Shown here piece after piece: positions 9,578 to 18,546 of a stretch of 64,000 nt of DNA. Made by a program: the position numbers and the translations under genes. Below the pieces are notes generated by a model that worked only from the letters and a program-made list of their open reading frames with translations, did no database searches and was not told the origin of the DNA. The DNA is from Sphingopyxis sp. YR583 (lineage in GTDB: Bacteria > Pseudomonadota > Alphaproteobacteria > Sphingomonadales > Sphingomonadaceae): the NCBI RefSeq assembly GCF_900108295.1, contig NZ_FNWK01000005.1, positions 62,001 through 126,000 of the forward strand. The letters run 5' to 3'. Every line of letters begins with the position of its first letter. Within the stretch, counting starts at the first letter, position 1.

Positions 9578-10591
9578 TCAATAGGCGCGCGCGACCGCGA
9601 AGGCGACGGCTTCGGTCAACGCCGACTTCGCCTGGCTGGCGCTGAAACCGCCGATCGCATCTACCGCACGCTGGCCATAATGGCGCGCCCGCGCGAGCGT
9701 ATCGGCGATCGTGTCGTGCTTGTGGAGCAGCGAAGTCGCATAGGCGAGATCCTCGTCCGACGTGCGGTGCCCGACGATCGCCTGCTTCCAGAACTCGCGT
9801 TCCTCGGCGCTGCCGCGCGCGTAAGCGAGGATGACGGGCAGCGTGACCTTGCCGTCGCGGAAATCGTCGCCGACACCCTTGCCCATCGTTTCGGCGTCCG
9901 AAACATAATCGATCGCATCGTCGACGAGCTGGAACGCGATGCCGAGGTTGCGGCCATAGGCATCGAGCGCGGCTTCGGTCGCCTCATCGCGCTCGGCGAC
10001 GACCGCGGCGATCTTGCACGCGGCGGCGAACAACTCGGCGGTCTTGGCGTTGATGATCGCAAGATACTGGTCTTCGCTCGTCTCGATCCGACGCTGCGCC
10101 GAGAGCTGGTTGACCTCACCCTCCGCAATCACAGCCGAGGCGCGGCTGAGGATCTTCAGCACTTTCAGCGAGCCGTCCTCGACCATCACCTCGAACGCGC
10201 GGCTGAACAGGAAATCGCCGACGAGCACCGAGGCGCTGTTGCCCCAGATGATGTTCGCGGTCTTGCGGCCGCGGCGCAGGTCCGATTTGTCGACGACATC
10301 GTCGTGGAGCAAGGTCGCGGTGTGGATGAACTCGACTGCAGCGGCGAGCTTGCAATGGCGGCGACCCGGATAGTCGAGCAGCTTGCCGCACGCGAGCGTC
10401 AGCATCGGGCGCATCCGCTTGCCCCCGCCCGCGATCAGGTGACCCGCCAGTTCGGGGATCAGCGGGACTTCGGATTGCATGCGATCCAGAATGACCGAAT
10501 TCACTTCGTTCATATCCGCGGCGACAAGCGCCATCATCGGGTCGAGCGAGGGTGGCCGGTCGCCGTGGAGCTGGTGGATTTCCGCAGTCAT
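9578..10591 (-). CDS. ispB: Polyprenyl (octa/decaprenyl) diphosphate synthase
   Basis: 337 residues from MTAEIHQLHGDRPPSLDPMM; the open frame runs to 10711 but the extra 40 residues look non-coding. Long-chain trans-prenyl synthase making the side chain of ubiquinone. The first Asp-rich motif is LLHDDVVDKSDLRRG, the second QLVDDAIDYVSD, and GGGKRMRPML near the N-terminus is the substrate-binding motif. Sphingomonads usually carry Q-10, so the product may be decaprenyl diphosphate; chain length cannot be read from the sequence. Divergent from a chorismate mutase gene at 10700. Confidence 0.92.
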   Translation of the reverse strand: MTAEIHQLHGDRPPSLDPMMALVAADMNEVNSVILDRMQSEVPLIPELAGHLIAGGGKRMRPMLTLACGKLLDYPGRRHCKLAAAVEFIHTATLLHDDVVDKSDLRRGRKTANIIWGNSASVLVGDFLFSRAFEVMVEDGSLKVLKILSRASAVIAEGEVNQLSAQRRIETSEDQYLAIINAKTAELFAAACKIAAVVAERDEATEAALDAYGRNLGIAFQLVDDAIDYVSDAETMGKGVGDDFRDGKVTLPVILAYARGSAEEREFWKQAIVGHRTSDEDLAYATSLLHKHDTIADTLARARHYGQRAVDAIGGFSASQAKSALTEAVAFAVARAY

Positions 10592-10699
10592 AACGCGGCG
10601 AGCCTTGGCGCCGTGGTCGCAATTTTGCAACGACTTTCGGCTTGCTTCCGCCCCCTCGACGGTGCCAAGCCTGCCGGAGAAGAGAGGAGCCGCCGACCC

Positions 10700-10987
10700 A
10701 TGGACGACCAATTGAGCCGCTATCGCCAGAGCATCGACAATATCGACGCCGCGCTCGTTTACATGCTCGCCGAACGGTTCAAGGTGACCAAGGCAGTCGG
10801 CGAACTCAAGGCGCGCGATGGCCTTCCCCCCGCCGATCCCGGCCGCGAGGAGCGCCAGATCGGGCGGCTACGCGAACTGGCGCGCGACGCCGATCTCGAC
10901 CCCGATTTCACCGAGAAATTCCTGCGCTTCATCATCGACGAGGTGATCCGCCACCATCAGCAGGCGAAGCGCGAGCAGGAAGCATGA
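10700..10987 (+). CDS. Chorismate mutase, AroQ class
   Basis: 95 residues from MDDQLSRYRQSIDNIDAALV, preceded by GAGAGGAG. All-helical type II chorismate mutase: the N-terminal helix R..ID.ID..L...L.ERF, the Lys of VGELKARDG, and EERQIGRLRELARDADLDP with FTEKFLRFIIDEVIRHHQ. Converts chorismate to prephenate for Phe/Tyr synthesis. The stop overlaps the start of the GST gene (ATGA). A second AroQ-fold gene lies at 27891. Confidence 0.88.
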   Translation: MDDQLSRYRQSIDNIDAALVYMLAERFKVTKAVGELKARDGLPPADPGREERQIGRLRELARDADLDPDFTEKFLRFIIDEVIRHHQQAKREQEA

Positions 10988-11679
10988 GCCTCGACCATCC
11001 GATCTTCGTCCGCTGGCCGGCACAGCACCCCGACCGCATCCAGCTTTTCTCCGCGCCGACGCCGAACGGCGTGAAGGCGGGCATCATGCTTGAGGAAACC
11101 GGCCTCGCTTACGAACCGCATCGAATCGACATCATGGCGAACGAAAGCCATGATCCGGCCTTCCTCGCGCTCAATCCCAATGGCAAGATTCCGGCGATCT
11201 ATGATCCGAACGGGCCGAACGGAAAGCCGCTGGCCCTATTCGAATCGGGCGCGATCCTGATCTATCTTGCCGACAAGAGCGGCCAGTTCATCCCGACCGA
11301 CCCGAACGCGCGTTACGAGACGATCCAATGGGTGATGTGGCAGATGGGCGGCGTCGGCCCGATGTTCGGCCAGCTCGGTTTCTTCCACAAATTCGCCGGC
11401 CGCGAATATGAGGACAAGCGTCCGCGCGATCGGTACGCGGCAGAATCGGCGCGCCTGCTTGGGGTGCTCGACGAGCGGCTCGCGACGCGCGATTGGGTGA
11501 TGGGTAGCGAATACAGCATCGCCGATATCTCGCTGCTCGGGTGGGTCCGCAACCTGATCGGCTTCTACGACGCGCGCGAGATCGTCGGGTTCGACCGGTT
11601 CGGCCATGTCCAGGCATGGCTCGATCGCGGCCTCGCTCGCCCCGCGGTCCAGCGCGGGCTGGAAGTCACTGCGACTTGA
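10984..11679 (+). CDS. Glutathione S-transferase, YfcG/YghU (Nu)-like
   Basis: 231 residues. N-terminal thioredoxin-like domain with FSAPTPNGVKAGIMLEE, LNPNGKIPAIYDP and LFESGAILIYLADKSG, then an all-helical C-terminal domain (WVMWQMGGVGPMFGQLGFF, SIADISLLGWVRNL). TPNG and the QMGGxGPMFGQ stretch are hallmarks of the disulfide-bond oxidoreductase GSTs YfcG/YghU. Start overlaps the chorismate mutase stop by four bases, and its own TGA overlaps a TTG start of the next gene, so all three are co-translated. Confidence 0.9.
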   Translation: MSLDHPIFVRWPAQHPDRIQLFSAPTPNGVKAGIMLEETGLAYEPHRIDIMANESHDPAFLALNPNGKIPAIYDPNGPNGKPLALFESGAILIYLADKSGQFIPTDPNARYETIQWVMWQMGGVGPMFGQLGFFHKFAGREYEDKRPRDRYAAESARLLGVLDERLATRDWVMGSEYSIADISLLGWVRNLIGFYDAREIVGFDRFGHVQAWLDRGLARPAVQRGLEVTAT

Positions 11680-12404
11680 CGCGAAAGCAACTCGTCGCGA
11701 GGCTCGCGATCCTTCTCGCTGCGACATCGATTCCGGTCGCCGGGAACGCACAACCCAATGGCGATGAAGATCGCGAGTTGCCCGAACTGCACGACGAGCA
11801 GATCCATTCCGACGTGCCGCTCTATGGCTATGAAGATGATCTGATCCCCAAGCATTTTTCCGATGACGACGGCAGCTTCGGCTGCATAAGCCGCGTCGCG
11901 ACCGGCGACTGGACGCTCAGGCGCAATGATGCGGACGAAAACGACGCCTCGGAGTGGATGCGCTTTGGCAATTATGGCGTTTTTCATTGCGCAATTGTCG
12001 AAAGCGGTCCCGCGGATCGCGATCGGCTGGAAAAGAGCGGCTACCGCTATTCCTTTTTTGTCCAGATCGGAACGACACGTGTCGCAGGCAAGCCAGTCGA
12101 ACTGTGGATTCTGCAGTCGGGAATGCGGCCCGGCAGCGACTATCTCTTGCTCGCTCGCCCGCCCAGCAACAGTCTGATCGAATCCTTCGATGTCCTGCAA
12201 CGACGATGCCCCGCCGCGAACAGACGCGAAGGCCCATTGATGGACGTCTGGAGCACCCGATATTGCGGAGTCAATTCGCGACGAGGCCTAATCGCCTTGG
12301 CAAAGGCGATGGCGAAAGAGCCCGCCTTGGCCAAGCTGACATTTGTCGGACCAGGCTATACAGGGGATGCAGGCAAAGCCGAGCCGGAAGCGCCGGTCAA
12401 ATGA
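11676..12404 (+). CDS. Exported hypothetical protein with signal peptide
   Basis: 242 residues if the TTG at 11676 is used; this TTG overlaps the GST stop (TTGA) and places a Sec signal peptide exactly at the N-terminus (TRKQLVARLAILLAATSIPVAGNAQ, cleavage after NA). No ATG gives this. The mature protein is acidic at first (NGDEDRELPELHDEQ) and contains CISRVATGDWTLRR, MRFGNYGVFHCAIVESG and Cys pairs at about C68/C96 and C186/C202, suggesting a periplasmic disulfide-bonded fold. I do not recognise the family. Confidence 0.7.
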   Translation: MTRKQLVARLAILLAATSIPVAGNAQPNGDEDRELPELHDEQIHSDVPLYGYEDDLIPKHFSDDDGSFGCISRVATGDWTLRRNDADENDASEWMRFGNYGVFHCAIVESGPADRDRLEKSGYRYSFFVQIGTTRVAGKPVELWILQSGMRPGSDYLLLARPPSNSLIESFDVLQRRCPAANRREGPLMDVWSTRYCGVNSRRGLIALAKAMAKEPALAKLTFVGPGYTGDAGKAEPEAPVK

Positions 12405-12409
12405 CCGGA

Positions 12410-13810
12410 CTATCCCGCCGGTAGCCGCAGCCGCACCAGCAGGCCACCCAGATCCTCGCTCTCTTCAAGCGTGACGCTACCCCCGTAAATCTCCGCGACA
12501 TCGCGCACGATGGCGAGGCCAAGGCCCGTTCCTGGCTTGCCGCTGTCGAGACGCACGCCGCGATCGATCACGCGAATGCGGTCGTCGGGCGAGATACCCG
12601 TGCCATCATCCTCGACGATGATTTCGGCCATATTTCCGTCACGCTGCACCGTCACAAAGACGCTGCCGCCGCCGTATTTGGCGGCATTTTCGAGCAAATT
12701 CCCGACGAGTTCGTCGAGATCCTGCCGCTCGACGCGCACGATCAGCGTCTTGTCGCCCTCGGCATCGAGCCTTGCGTCGGGATAAAGCGCGGCGACGGCG
12801 CGCGACACGCTGTGGACGCTATCCCAGACAACCGCCCTTGCCTGCGCGGCGCCGCGCCGCCCGACCGCGCGTGCGCGCGCGAGATGATGGTCGACCTGCC
12901 GCTGCATCGTCGCAGCTTCGCGCCGCACGGTTTCGGCCAGCTCCGATGTCGAACTCGTCGCGCTGTTGACGAGAACGGTGAGCGGCGTCTTGAGCGCATG
13001 CGCGAGATTGCCGGCATGGAGCCGCGCCTCTTCGGCCTGCTTCTCATTATGCGCGAGAAGCGCGTTAAGCTCGTCGACCATCGGCTGCACTTCCAGCGGC
13101 AGCGGCGCATCGACCCGCCGGTTCTGCCCGCCGCGCATCGCGGCGATCGCACGGCGGATATGCCGCAGCGGCCATAGACCGTAAAAGGTCTGTAAAGCCG
13201 CAAGGATGATGAGCCCGAGCCCGAGCAAGGCGAGGCTGGGGATCAACGTTGCCCGCACCGCGCGGTTCTGCGTGTCGAGCGCTTCTCGCGACTGGGCGAT
13301 CTGGAACCGCCAATTGGTCTTGCTGCCCGGCAGGATGACATTGCGTTCGAGCACGCGCAGTTCCTCTTCGGGAAACTGGTTGCTGTCATAGGTGTGGATA
13401 TCGTTATCGATATGCGGCACCGGCGCCTTCAGCGTGCGCTCCCACAAGGAACGCGATCGATAGGGCTCCTGATTGCCGCCACTGATCTGCCAATAGAGAC
13501 CGCTATAAGGTTCCAGAAAGCGCTGGTCGCCAAGCGGTTCGACCAGTCGCACCTCGCCGTCGGGGCCGATTTCGGACGAACGGATCATCGCGATCAGCAC
13601 ATATTCGAGGCCTGAATCGAAGTTGCGCGTGATCGCACCGGTCAGCACCCGGTCGAGCGCGAAACCACCGCCGATCAGCAGCACAGATATCCATAGCGCC
13701 GCGATCGCGATCATGCGCCGCGCGAGCGAGCCGGTGATCCGGCTGGTCAGCGCTTGCGGCTTGTCGGCGCCGGTCTCCGCGACAACGGCCGGGGCGTCGG
13801 CCTCCGCCAC
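12410..13810 (-). CDS. Two-component sensor histidine kinase
   Basis: 466 residues. Cytoplasmic N-terminus, TM1 (about 33-52, IAIAALWISVLLIGGGFAL), a periplasmic domain of ~140 residues, TM2 (SLALLGLGLIILAALQTFYG), a HAMP-like linker (LRHIRRAIAAMRGGQNRRVD), dimerisation helix with phospho-acceptor His in NLAHALKTPLTVL, and the ATPase domain with N box LLENAAKYGG, D box EDDGTGIS and G box GTGLGLAIVRDVAE. The HALKTPL motif is typical of PhoQ-like kinases. Downstream of and three bases from its response regulator. Confidence 0.93.
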   Translation of the reverse strand: MAEADAPAVVAETGADKPQALTSRITGSLARRMIAIAALWISVLLIGGGFALDRVLTGAITRNFDSGLEYVLIAMIRSSEIGPDGEVRLVEPLGDQRFLEPYSGLYWQISGGNQEPYRSRSLWERTLKAPVPHIDNDIHTYDSNQFPEEELRVLERNVILPGSKTNWRFQIAQSREALDTQNRAVRATLIPSLALLGLGLIILAALQTFYGLWPLRHIRRAIAAMRGGQNRRVDAPLPLEVQPMVDELNALLAHNEKQAEEARLHAGNLAHALKTPLTVLVNSATSSTSELAETVRREAATMQRQVDHHLARARAVGRRGAAQARAVVWDSVHSVSRAVAALYPDARLDAEGDKTLIVRVERQDLDELVGNLLENAAKYGGGSVFVTVQRDGNMAEIIVEDDGTGISPDDRIRVIDRGVRLDSGKPGTGLGLAIVRDVAEIYGGSVTLEESEDLGGLLVRLRLPAG

Positions 13811-13813
13811 GGA

Positions 13814-14479
13814 TCAGCCCTGCGGATCGTCGAGTTGGTAGCCGAGCCCGCGGATCGTCGTGATGATATCGGCGCCCAGCTTTTTGCGGATGCGCGTCAC
13901 GAACACCTCGATCGTGTTCGAATCCCGATCGAAATCCTGATCATAAATATGCTCGATCAGTTCGGTGCGCGACACGACCTTGCCCTTGTGGTGGAGCAGG
14001 TACGACAGCAATTTATATTCCTGCGCGGTCAGCTTCACCGGCGCGCCATCGAGCGTGACGCGGCCCGAGCGTGTGTCGAGCCGCACCGGACCCGCAATCA
14101 GCTCGCTCGATGCGTTACCCGCCGCGCGGCGGATCAACGCGCGCAGGCGGGCAATCAGTTCCTCGGTCTGAAACGGTTTGGCAAGATAGTCGTCGGCGCC
14201 GGCGTCGAGACCCGCCACCTTATCCGACCAGCTGTCACGCGCGGTCAGCACGAGCACGGGAAAGTTGCGCTTTTCGCGCCGCCAGCGGTCGAGCACCGTC
14301 AATCCGTCGATCTCGGGTAGCCCAAGATCGAGGATCGCCGCGTCATAATTTTCGGTCGAGCCGAGGAAATGGCCGTCTTCGCCATCGGTCGCGAGATCGA
14401 CGGCATAGCCGGCCCCTTCCAGCGTCGCCTTCAGCTGCGGGCCCAGCGTGGGTTCGTCTTCGACAATCAAAATCCGCAT
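13814..14479 (-). CDS. OmpR/PhoP-family response regulator
   Basis: 221 residues. Receiver domain with acidic pocket EDE near residue 8, phospho-acceptor D51 in AILDLGLPEIDG, T79 in VLTARD and K101 in YLAKPF; C-terminal winged-helix DNA-binding domain (LTAQEYKLLSYLLHHKGKVV, RDSNTIEVFVTRIRKKLG, IRGLGYQLDD). Partner of the kinase encoded downstream. A PepSY protein gene 100 bases upstream on the same strand is a frequent companion of such systems. Confidence 0.95.
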   Translation of the reverse strand: MRILIVEDEPTLGPQLKATLEGAGYAVDLATDGEDGHFLGSTENYDAAILDLGLPEIDGLTVLDRWRREKRNFPVLVLTARDSWSDKVAGLDAGADDYLAKPFQTEELIARLRALIRRAAGNASSELIAGPVRLDTRSGRVTLDGAPVKLTAQEYKLLSYLLHHKGKVVSRTELIEHIYDQDFDRDSNTIEVFVTRIRKKLGADIITTIRGLGYQLDDPQG

Positions 14480-14579
14480 TCAGGCGCCTTTCCTTTGCGT
14501 GCCGCACGATGTCGGCCGCATATATCGACTGTGTATCAATTCCGAACGATCATCGCAAAATGTCGTTGCGGGCAAAATC

Positions 14580-14888
14580 TCAGGGTTTGCGTCCCACGAT
14601 CCGGCCGGTGCGGGCATCGACATAGACGACGACGACCTGGCTGCCGTCCATGAATTTCAGGGCGTAGATCATCCGTCCCGCATCGAATTGCGGACCGCCG
14701 AGATAGGTCATCTCATTATAAGGCGCCCGCGAACGGACATCGGCGATCAATCGGTTGAGCGGGATGACTTGCCCCTGCGCCGCCGCTTCGCGCAGATTGT
14801 CCTGGTCGCGATCGCCGCGCGCGACGGCGGGCGAGCCTGCCGATATCAGCAGCGCGGAAGCGAGGGAAAGGGTCAGGATACGGATCAT
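14580..14888 (-). CDS. PepSY-domain exported protein
   Basis: 102 residues with a Sec signal peptide (IRILTLSLASALLISAGSPAVA) and a PepSY-like mature part: VIPLNRLIADVRSRAP, GRMIYALKFMDGSQVVVVYVD, ARTGRIVGRKP. PepSY proteins are periplasmic and often modulate a neighbouring two-component kinase; that link here is inferred from gene order. Confidence 0.85.
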   Translation of the reverse strand: MIRILTLSLASALLISAGSPAVARGDRDQDNLREAAAQGQVIPLNRLIADVRSRAPYNEMTYLGGPQFDAGRMIYALKFMDGSQVVVVYVDARTGRIVGRKP

Positions 14889-14973
14889 GGCCGCTTCTCT
14901 AACGCGAAGGCATTGAATATGCGATGAATGGCCGGGTCATCCCCGGTTCCGGTTTCCGCCATGGCCGGGACCA

Positions 14974-15048
14974 TGGTGGGCGCGACAGGGATTGAACCTG
15001 TGACCCCACCCGTGTGAAGGGTGTGCTCTACCGCTGAGCTACGCGCCC
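14974..15048 (-). tRNA. tRNA-Val (anticodon CAC)
   Basis: 75 nt with encoded CCA. On the minus strand the acceptor stem GGGCGCG/CGCGCCC, D arm GCTC-AGCGGTA-GAGC, anticodon stem CACCC/GGGTG with loop TTCACAC, and T arm ACAGG-TTCAATC-CCTGT all pair. The anticodon CAC reads the Val codon GUG. Confidence 0.97.
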
Positions 15049-15170
15049 GATCGGTGCATGCCGGAAACCCGGCGTCCGAAAGTCGGACGTCCATAGCCGC
15101 TGCGACGGTGATTGCAACGGGCATTTGCTCACTCTTCACGCACAAACCGCAGATTCCATCTGGCAGATAC

Positions 15171-15200
15171 AAAACGGGCCGCAGCTTGCGCCACGGCCCG
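15171..15200 (-). terminator. Rho-independent terminator after hupB
   Basis: Read on the minus strand: CGGGCCGTGGCGC / GCTGCGGCCCG hairpin followed by TTTTG, 30 bases downstream of the hupB stop. The stem has one mismatch. Confidence 0.8.
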
Positions 15201-15230
15201 AGATGTATTCACCAGAAGGTGCCTGTCAAC

Positions 15231-15503
15231 TTAGTTGACGGCGTCCTTGAGGGCCTTGCCGGCCTTGAACTTCGGCTGGTTCGACGCCGCGATGGTCATC
15301 GTTTCGCCGGTGCGCGGGTTGCGACCGGTCGATGCCTTGCGCTTGCTGACCGCGAAGGTGCCGAAGCCAACGAGACGGACTTCGCCGCCCTTCTTCAGCG
15401 AACCGGTGATTGCGTCGAACACGGCCTCGACAGCCTTGCTCGCGTCACCCTTGGTCAGGCCGCTCGAGTCAGCGACGGCGGCGATCAGGTCTTGTTTGTT
15501 CAT
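15231..15503 (-). CDS. hupB: DNA-binding protein HU
   Basis: 90 residues from MNKQDLIAAVADSSGLTKGD; the upstream in-frame Met at 15545 is not needed. HU signature GFGTFAVSKRKASTGRNPRTG lies at about residues 46-66, and the arm with the DNA-intercalating Pro (RNPRTGETM) is intact. A dimeric nucleoid protein that bends DNA. Directly downstream of lon on the same strand but separated by a terminator, the same lon-hupB neighbourhood seen in many proteobacteria. Confidence 0.97.
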   Translation of the reverse strand: MNKQDLIAAVADSSGLTKGDASKAVEAVFDAITGSLKKGGEVRLVGFGTFAVSKRKASTGRNPRTGETMTIAASNQPKFKAGKALKDAVN

Positions 15504-15607
15504 GCCTAAGGAACCCCTGCAATTGGTTGGTTTCATGATTCTCATGGCCCGAAGCCATGGCGCGTCACTAACGATGTTTGACCCCGGCTTGTCAAAGCAA
15601 AAAAGGG

Positions 15608-15657
15608 CGAAAAACGCCCCAAAACGTCGATTTTGCGACGAATTTGGGGCGTTTTAT
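15608..15657 (-). terminator. Long hairpin terminator between lon and hupB
   Basis: Arms AAAACGCCCCAAA (15611-15623) and TTTGGGGCGTTTT (15643-15655) are perfectly complementary over 13 bp, with an inner CGTCG/CGACG stem. Flanked by A and T runs, so it could stop transcription in either direction; its place 20-60 bases after the lon stop suggests it insulates hupB from lon. Confidence 0.85.
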
Positions 15658-15674
15658 CGCGAAGCGGGTCCGAC

Positions 15675-18071
15675 TCAGTGCCGAATCGTCGTTTCGGGGT
15701 CGCTTCCGGCGGGAACCGGCGGCGAAGCGGCAAGCTCGTCGGCCTCGGTCCATTCGATCGGAACGACCGGGGACACGAGCGCCACGGCAAGCACTTCATC
15801 GACATGGCTGACCGGAATGATCTTCAGCCCGCTCGTGATATTCGCCGGAATTTCAACGAGGTCTTTCTCGTTTTCTTCCGGGATCAGCACCGTCTTGATG
15901 CCGCCGCGCAGCGCCGCGAGCAGCTTTTCCTTGAGACCGCCGATCGCAAGAACACGGCCGCGCAGTGTGACTTCGCCGGTCATCGCGACATCGCGGCGCA
16001 CCGCAATCCCGGTCAGCGTCGAAATCATCGCGGTCACCATGCCGACGCCCGCCGACGGACCATCCTTCGGCACCGCGCCTTCGGGCAGATGGATGTGGAT
16101 GTCCTTGCGCGCGAACAGGCTGGGCTTGATGCCATAGGCCGGCGCGCGCGCCTTCACGAATGACAGCGCCGCCTGCACCGATTCGGTCATCACTTCGCCG
16201 AGCTTGCCGGTGGTGCGGACCTGCCCCTTGCCCGACGCGGTGACGGCTTCGATCGTCAGCAATTCGCCGCCGACCTCGGTCCACGCCAGGCCCGTGACGG
16301 CACCGACCTGATCCTCGAGATCGCCCATGCCGTGGCGGAACTTACGGACACCCGCGAACTCGGAGAGGTTGTCCGGCGTTACAGTGACGCTGGTCGCCTT
16401 GCCCTCGAGAATGCGGCGCAGCGCCTTGCGCGCCAGACGCGCAATCTCGCGCTCGAGCGTGCGAACGCCGGCTTCGCGGGTGTAATAGCGGATAAGATCG
16501 CGCAGCCCGTCTTCGGTCAGCTCGAATTCACCGGCCTTCAGCCCGTGCGCCTCGACCTGCTTCGCGATCAGATGCAGCTTGGCAATCTCGACCTTTTCGT
16601 CCTCGGTGTAACCTTCGAGGCGGATGATCTCCATGCGGTCGAGCAAGGGCTGCGGCAGGTTGAGCGAGTTCGCGGTGGTCACGAACATCACGTCGCTAAG
16701 GTCGACATCGACCTCCAGATAATGGTCCTGGAACTTGCCATTCTGTTCGGGGTCGAGCACCTCGAGCAGCGCCGATGCCGGATCGCCGCGGAAATCCTGG
16801 CCCAGCTTGTCGATCTCGTCGAGCAGGAACAGCGGGTTCATCGTGCCGGCCTTTTTGAGGTTCGTCACGATCTTGCCCGGCAGCGAGCCGATATAGGTGC
16901 GGCGGTGGCCGCGAATTTCGGCCTCGTCGCGCACGCCGCCCAGCGACTGGCGCACGAATTCGCGACCCGTCGCCTTCGCGATCGAGCGGCCGAGCGAGGT
17001 CTTGCCGACGCCCGGAGGGCCGACGAGACAGAGGATCGGCCCCTTCAACTTGTTGGTGCGCGCCTGCACCGCCAGATATTCGACGATCCGGTCCTTGACC
17101 TTTTCGAGTGCATAATGGTCGTCGTCCAGAACGGACTGCGCCTTGGCAATATCCTTTTTCAGCTTCGACTTCTTGCCCCACGGCAGGCCGATCAGCGTAT
17201 CGAGATAGTTGCGAACCACCGTCGCTTCGGCGGACATCGGCGCCATCGCGCGCAGCTTCTTGAGCTCGGCGTTCGCCTTGGCCTTGGCCTCCTTCGACAT
17301 TTTGAGGCCGTCGATCTTGAGCTGAAGCTCGGCGAGATCGTCACCGCCCTCGCCATTGTCGTTGCCCAGCTCGCGCTGGATCGCCTTGAGCTGTTCGTTC
17401 AGATAATATTCGCGCTGGCTCTTTTCCATCTGGCGCTTCACGCGGCCGCGGATCTTCTTTTCGACCTGCAACACGCCAAGCTCGCCTTCCATGAAGGCGA
17501 AGACCATTTCGAGCCGCTTCGACGGCGCATCCTCGACGAGCAGGGACTGCTTGTCGGACACCTTAATGTTGAGATTGCCCGCAACCGAGTCGGCGAGGCG
17601 CGAGGCGTCCTCAATCTGCGACAGCTGCACCGCGGTTTCGGCGGGCATCTTCTTGTTGAGCTTGGCGTAATTTTCGAACTGGTCGACGACCGAGCGCATC
17701 AGCGCGGCGGTATCGACGCTGTCATCGATCGTGTCGCCAACCGGCTTCACGCTCGCCATCACGGCCTTGTCTTCGGTGGTCAGGCCGAGCAGCTTGGCGC
17801 GCTCCTTGCCTTCGACGAGCACGCGGACGGTGCCGTCGGGCAGTTTCAGAAGCTGGAGAACGGTGGCGATCACGCCGACGTCATAGAGATCGTCGCGCTG
17901 CGGATCGTCTTCACCCGGATCGAGCTGGGCGACGAGAAAGATTTCCTTGTCGGATTCCATCGCGGCTTCGAGCGCGGCGACCGAGCGGTCGCGTCCGACA
18001 AAGAGAGGCACGATCATGTGCGGAAAAACGACGATGTCACGCAGCGGAAGAAGGGGATAAGATTGCGTCAT
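15675..18071 (-). CDS. lon: ATP-dependent protease Lon
   Basis: 798 residues, the usual LonA length. N-terminal substrate domain beginning [26 protein letters not shown]+ module with Walker [14 protein letters not shown] (about residue 355), Walker [11 protein letters not shown], and C-terminal serine-lysine protease with the catalytic Ser in [15 protein letters not shown] and Lys in [13 protein letters not shown]. Degrades misfolded and regulatory proteins in the cytoplasm. No sigma-32-type promoter could be recognised with confidence upstream (18072-18210). Confidence 0.98.
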   Translation of the reverse strand: MTQSYPLLPLRDIVVFPHMIVPLFVGRDRSVAALEAAMESDKEIFLVAQLDPGEDDPQRDDLYDVGVIATVLQLLKLPDGTVRVLVEGKERAKLLGLTTEDKAVMASVKPVGDTIDDSVDTAALMRSVVDQFENYAKLNKKMPAETAVQLSQIEDASRLADSVAGNLNIKVSDKQSLLVEDAPSKRLEMVFAFMEGELGVLQVEKKIRGRVKRQMEKSQREYYLNEQLKAIQRELGNDNGEGGDDLAELQLKIDGLKMSKEAKAKANAELKKLRAMAPMSAEATVVRNYLDTLIGLPWGKKSKLKKDIAKAQSVLDDDHYALEKVKDRIVEYLAVQARTNKLKGPILCLVGPPGVGKTSLGRSIAKATGREFVRQSLGGVRDEAEIRGHRRTYIGSLPGKIVTNLKKAGTMNPLFLLDEIDKLGQDFRGDPASALLEVLDPEQNGKFQDHYLEVDVDLSDVMFVTTANSLNLPQPLLDRMEIIRLEGYTEDEKVEIAKLHLIAKQVEAHGLKAGEFELTEDGLRDLIRYYTREAGVRTLEREIARLARKALRRILEGKATSVTVTPDNLSEFAGVRKFRHGMGDLEDQVGAVTGLAWTEVGGELLTIEAVTASGKGQVRTTGKLGEVMTESVQAALSFVKARAPAYGIKPSLFARKDIHIHLPEGAVPKDGPSAGVGMVTAMISTLTGIAVRRDVAMTGEVTLRGRVLAIGGLKEKLLAALRGGIKTVLIPEENEKDLVEIPANITSGLKIIPVSHVDEVLAVALVSPVVPIEWTEADELAASPPVPAGSDPETTIRH

Positions 18072-18210
18072 TACGGCTCCTGGACGGGCCCCGCGACCGG
18101 GCGCACCGCCCTTCTTATAGGTGGTTCATCGCTAATAATATGGCGTAACTTCGCACGCATTCAATGTCGCTGCGCTGAACAGCGCGGCCCTGACCGGTGT
18201 CGGGGCCGGC

Positions 18211-18546
18211 TCAGAACGGCAGCTTGAAACCCGGAGGGAGCGGCAGGCCGCTCGTCATCTTGCCCATTTCCTCGTTGCTCGCCGCATCGGCCTTTTCGCG
18301 CGCATCGTTGAACGCGGCGGCGAGCAGGTCTTCGAGCATCTGCTTGTCCGAGGGAACCATCAGGCTGTCGTCGATATGGATCGCCTTGATCCGGCCTTTC
18401 GCGGTCGCGGTGATCTTCACCAGTCCGCCGCCCGAGACGCCTTCGACCTCGACGCTGTCGAGCTTCGCTTGCGCCTCCTGCATCTGGGCCTGAACGGTCG
18501 CGGCGGCTTCCTGAGCCGCCTTCATCATTTCTTCGATCGATTTCAT
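18211..18546 (-). CDS. YbaB/EbfC family nucleoid-associated protein
   Basis: 111 residues. MKSIEEMMKAAQEAAATVQAQ, then VEGVSGGGLVKITATAKGRI, HIDDSLMVPSDKQMLEDLLAAAFNDAREK and a Gly/Pro-rich end (TSGLPLPPGFKLPF) are typical of YbaB/EbfC, a DNA-binding dimer. It overlaps the end of dnaX by four bases, the conserved dnaX-ybaB arrangement. Confidence 0.95.
   Translation of the reverse strand: MKSIEEMMKAAQEAAATVQAQMQEAQAKLDSVEVEGVSGGGLVKITATAKGRIKAIHIDDSLMVPSDKQMLEDLLAAAFNDAREKADAASNEEMGKMTSGLPLPPGFKLPF

Noticed and set aside
18181..18206. GGCCC/GGGCC hairpin between lon and ybaB as a terminator
   Set aside because: Short stem with a long loop and no T run in either direction.
16332..18227. 631-codon plus-strand frame opposite lon
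   Set aside because: Antisense shadow of lon; rich in Arg, His and Leu with no domain pattern.
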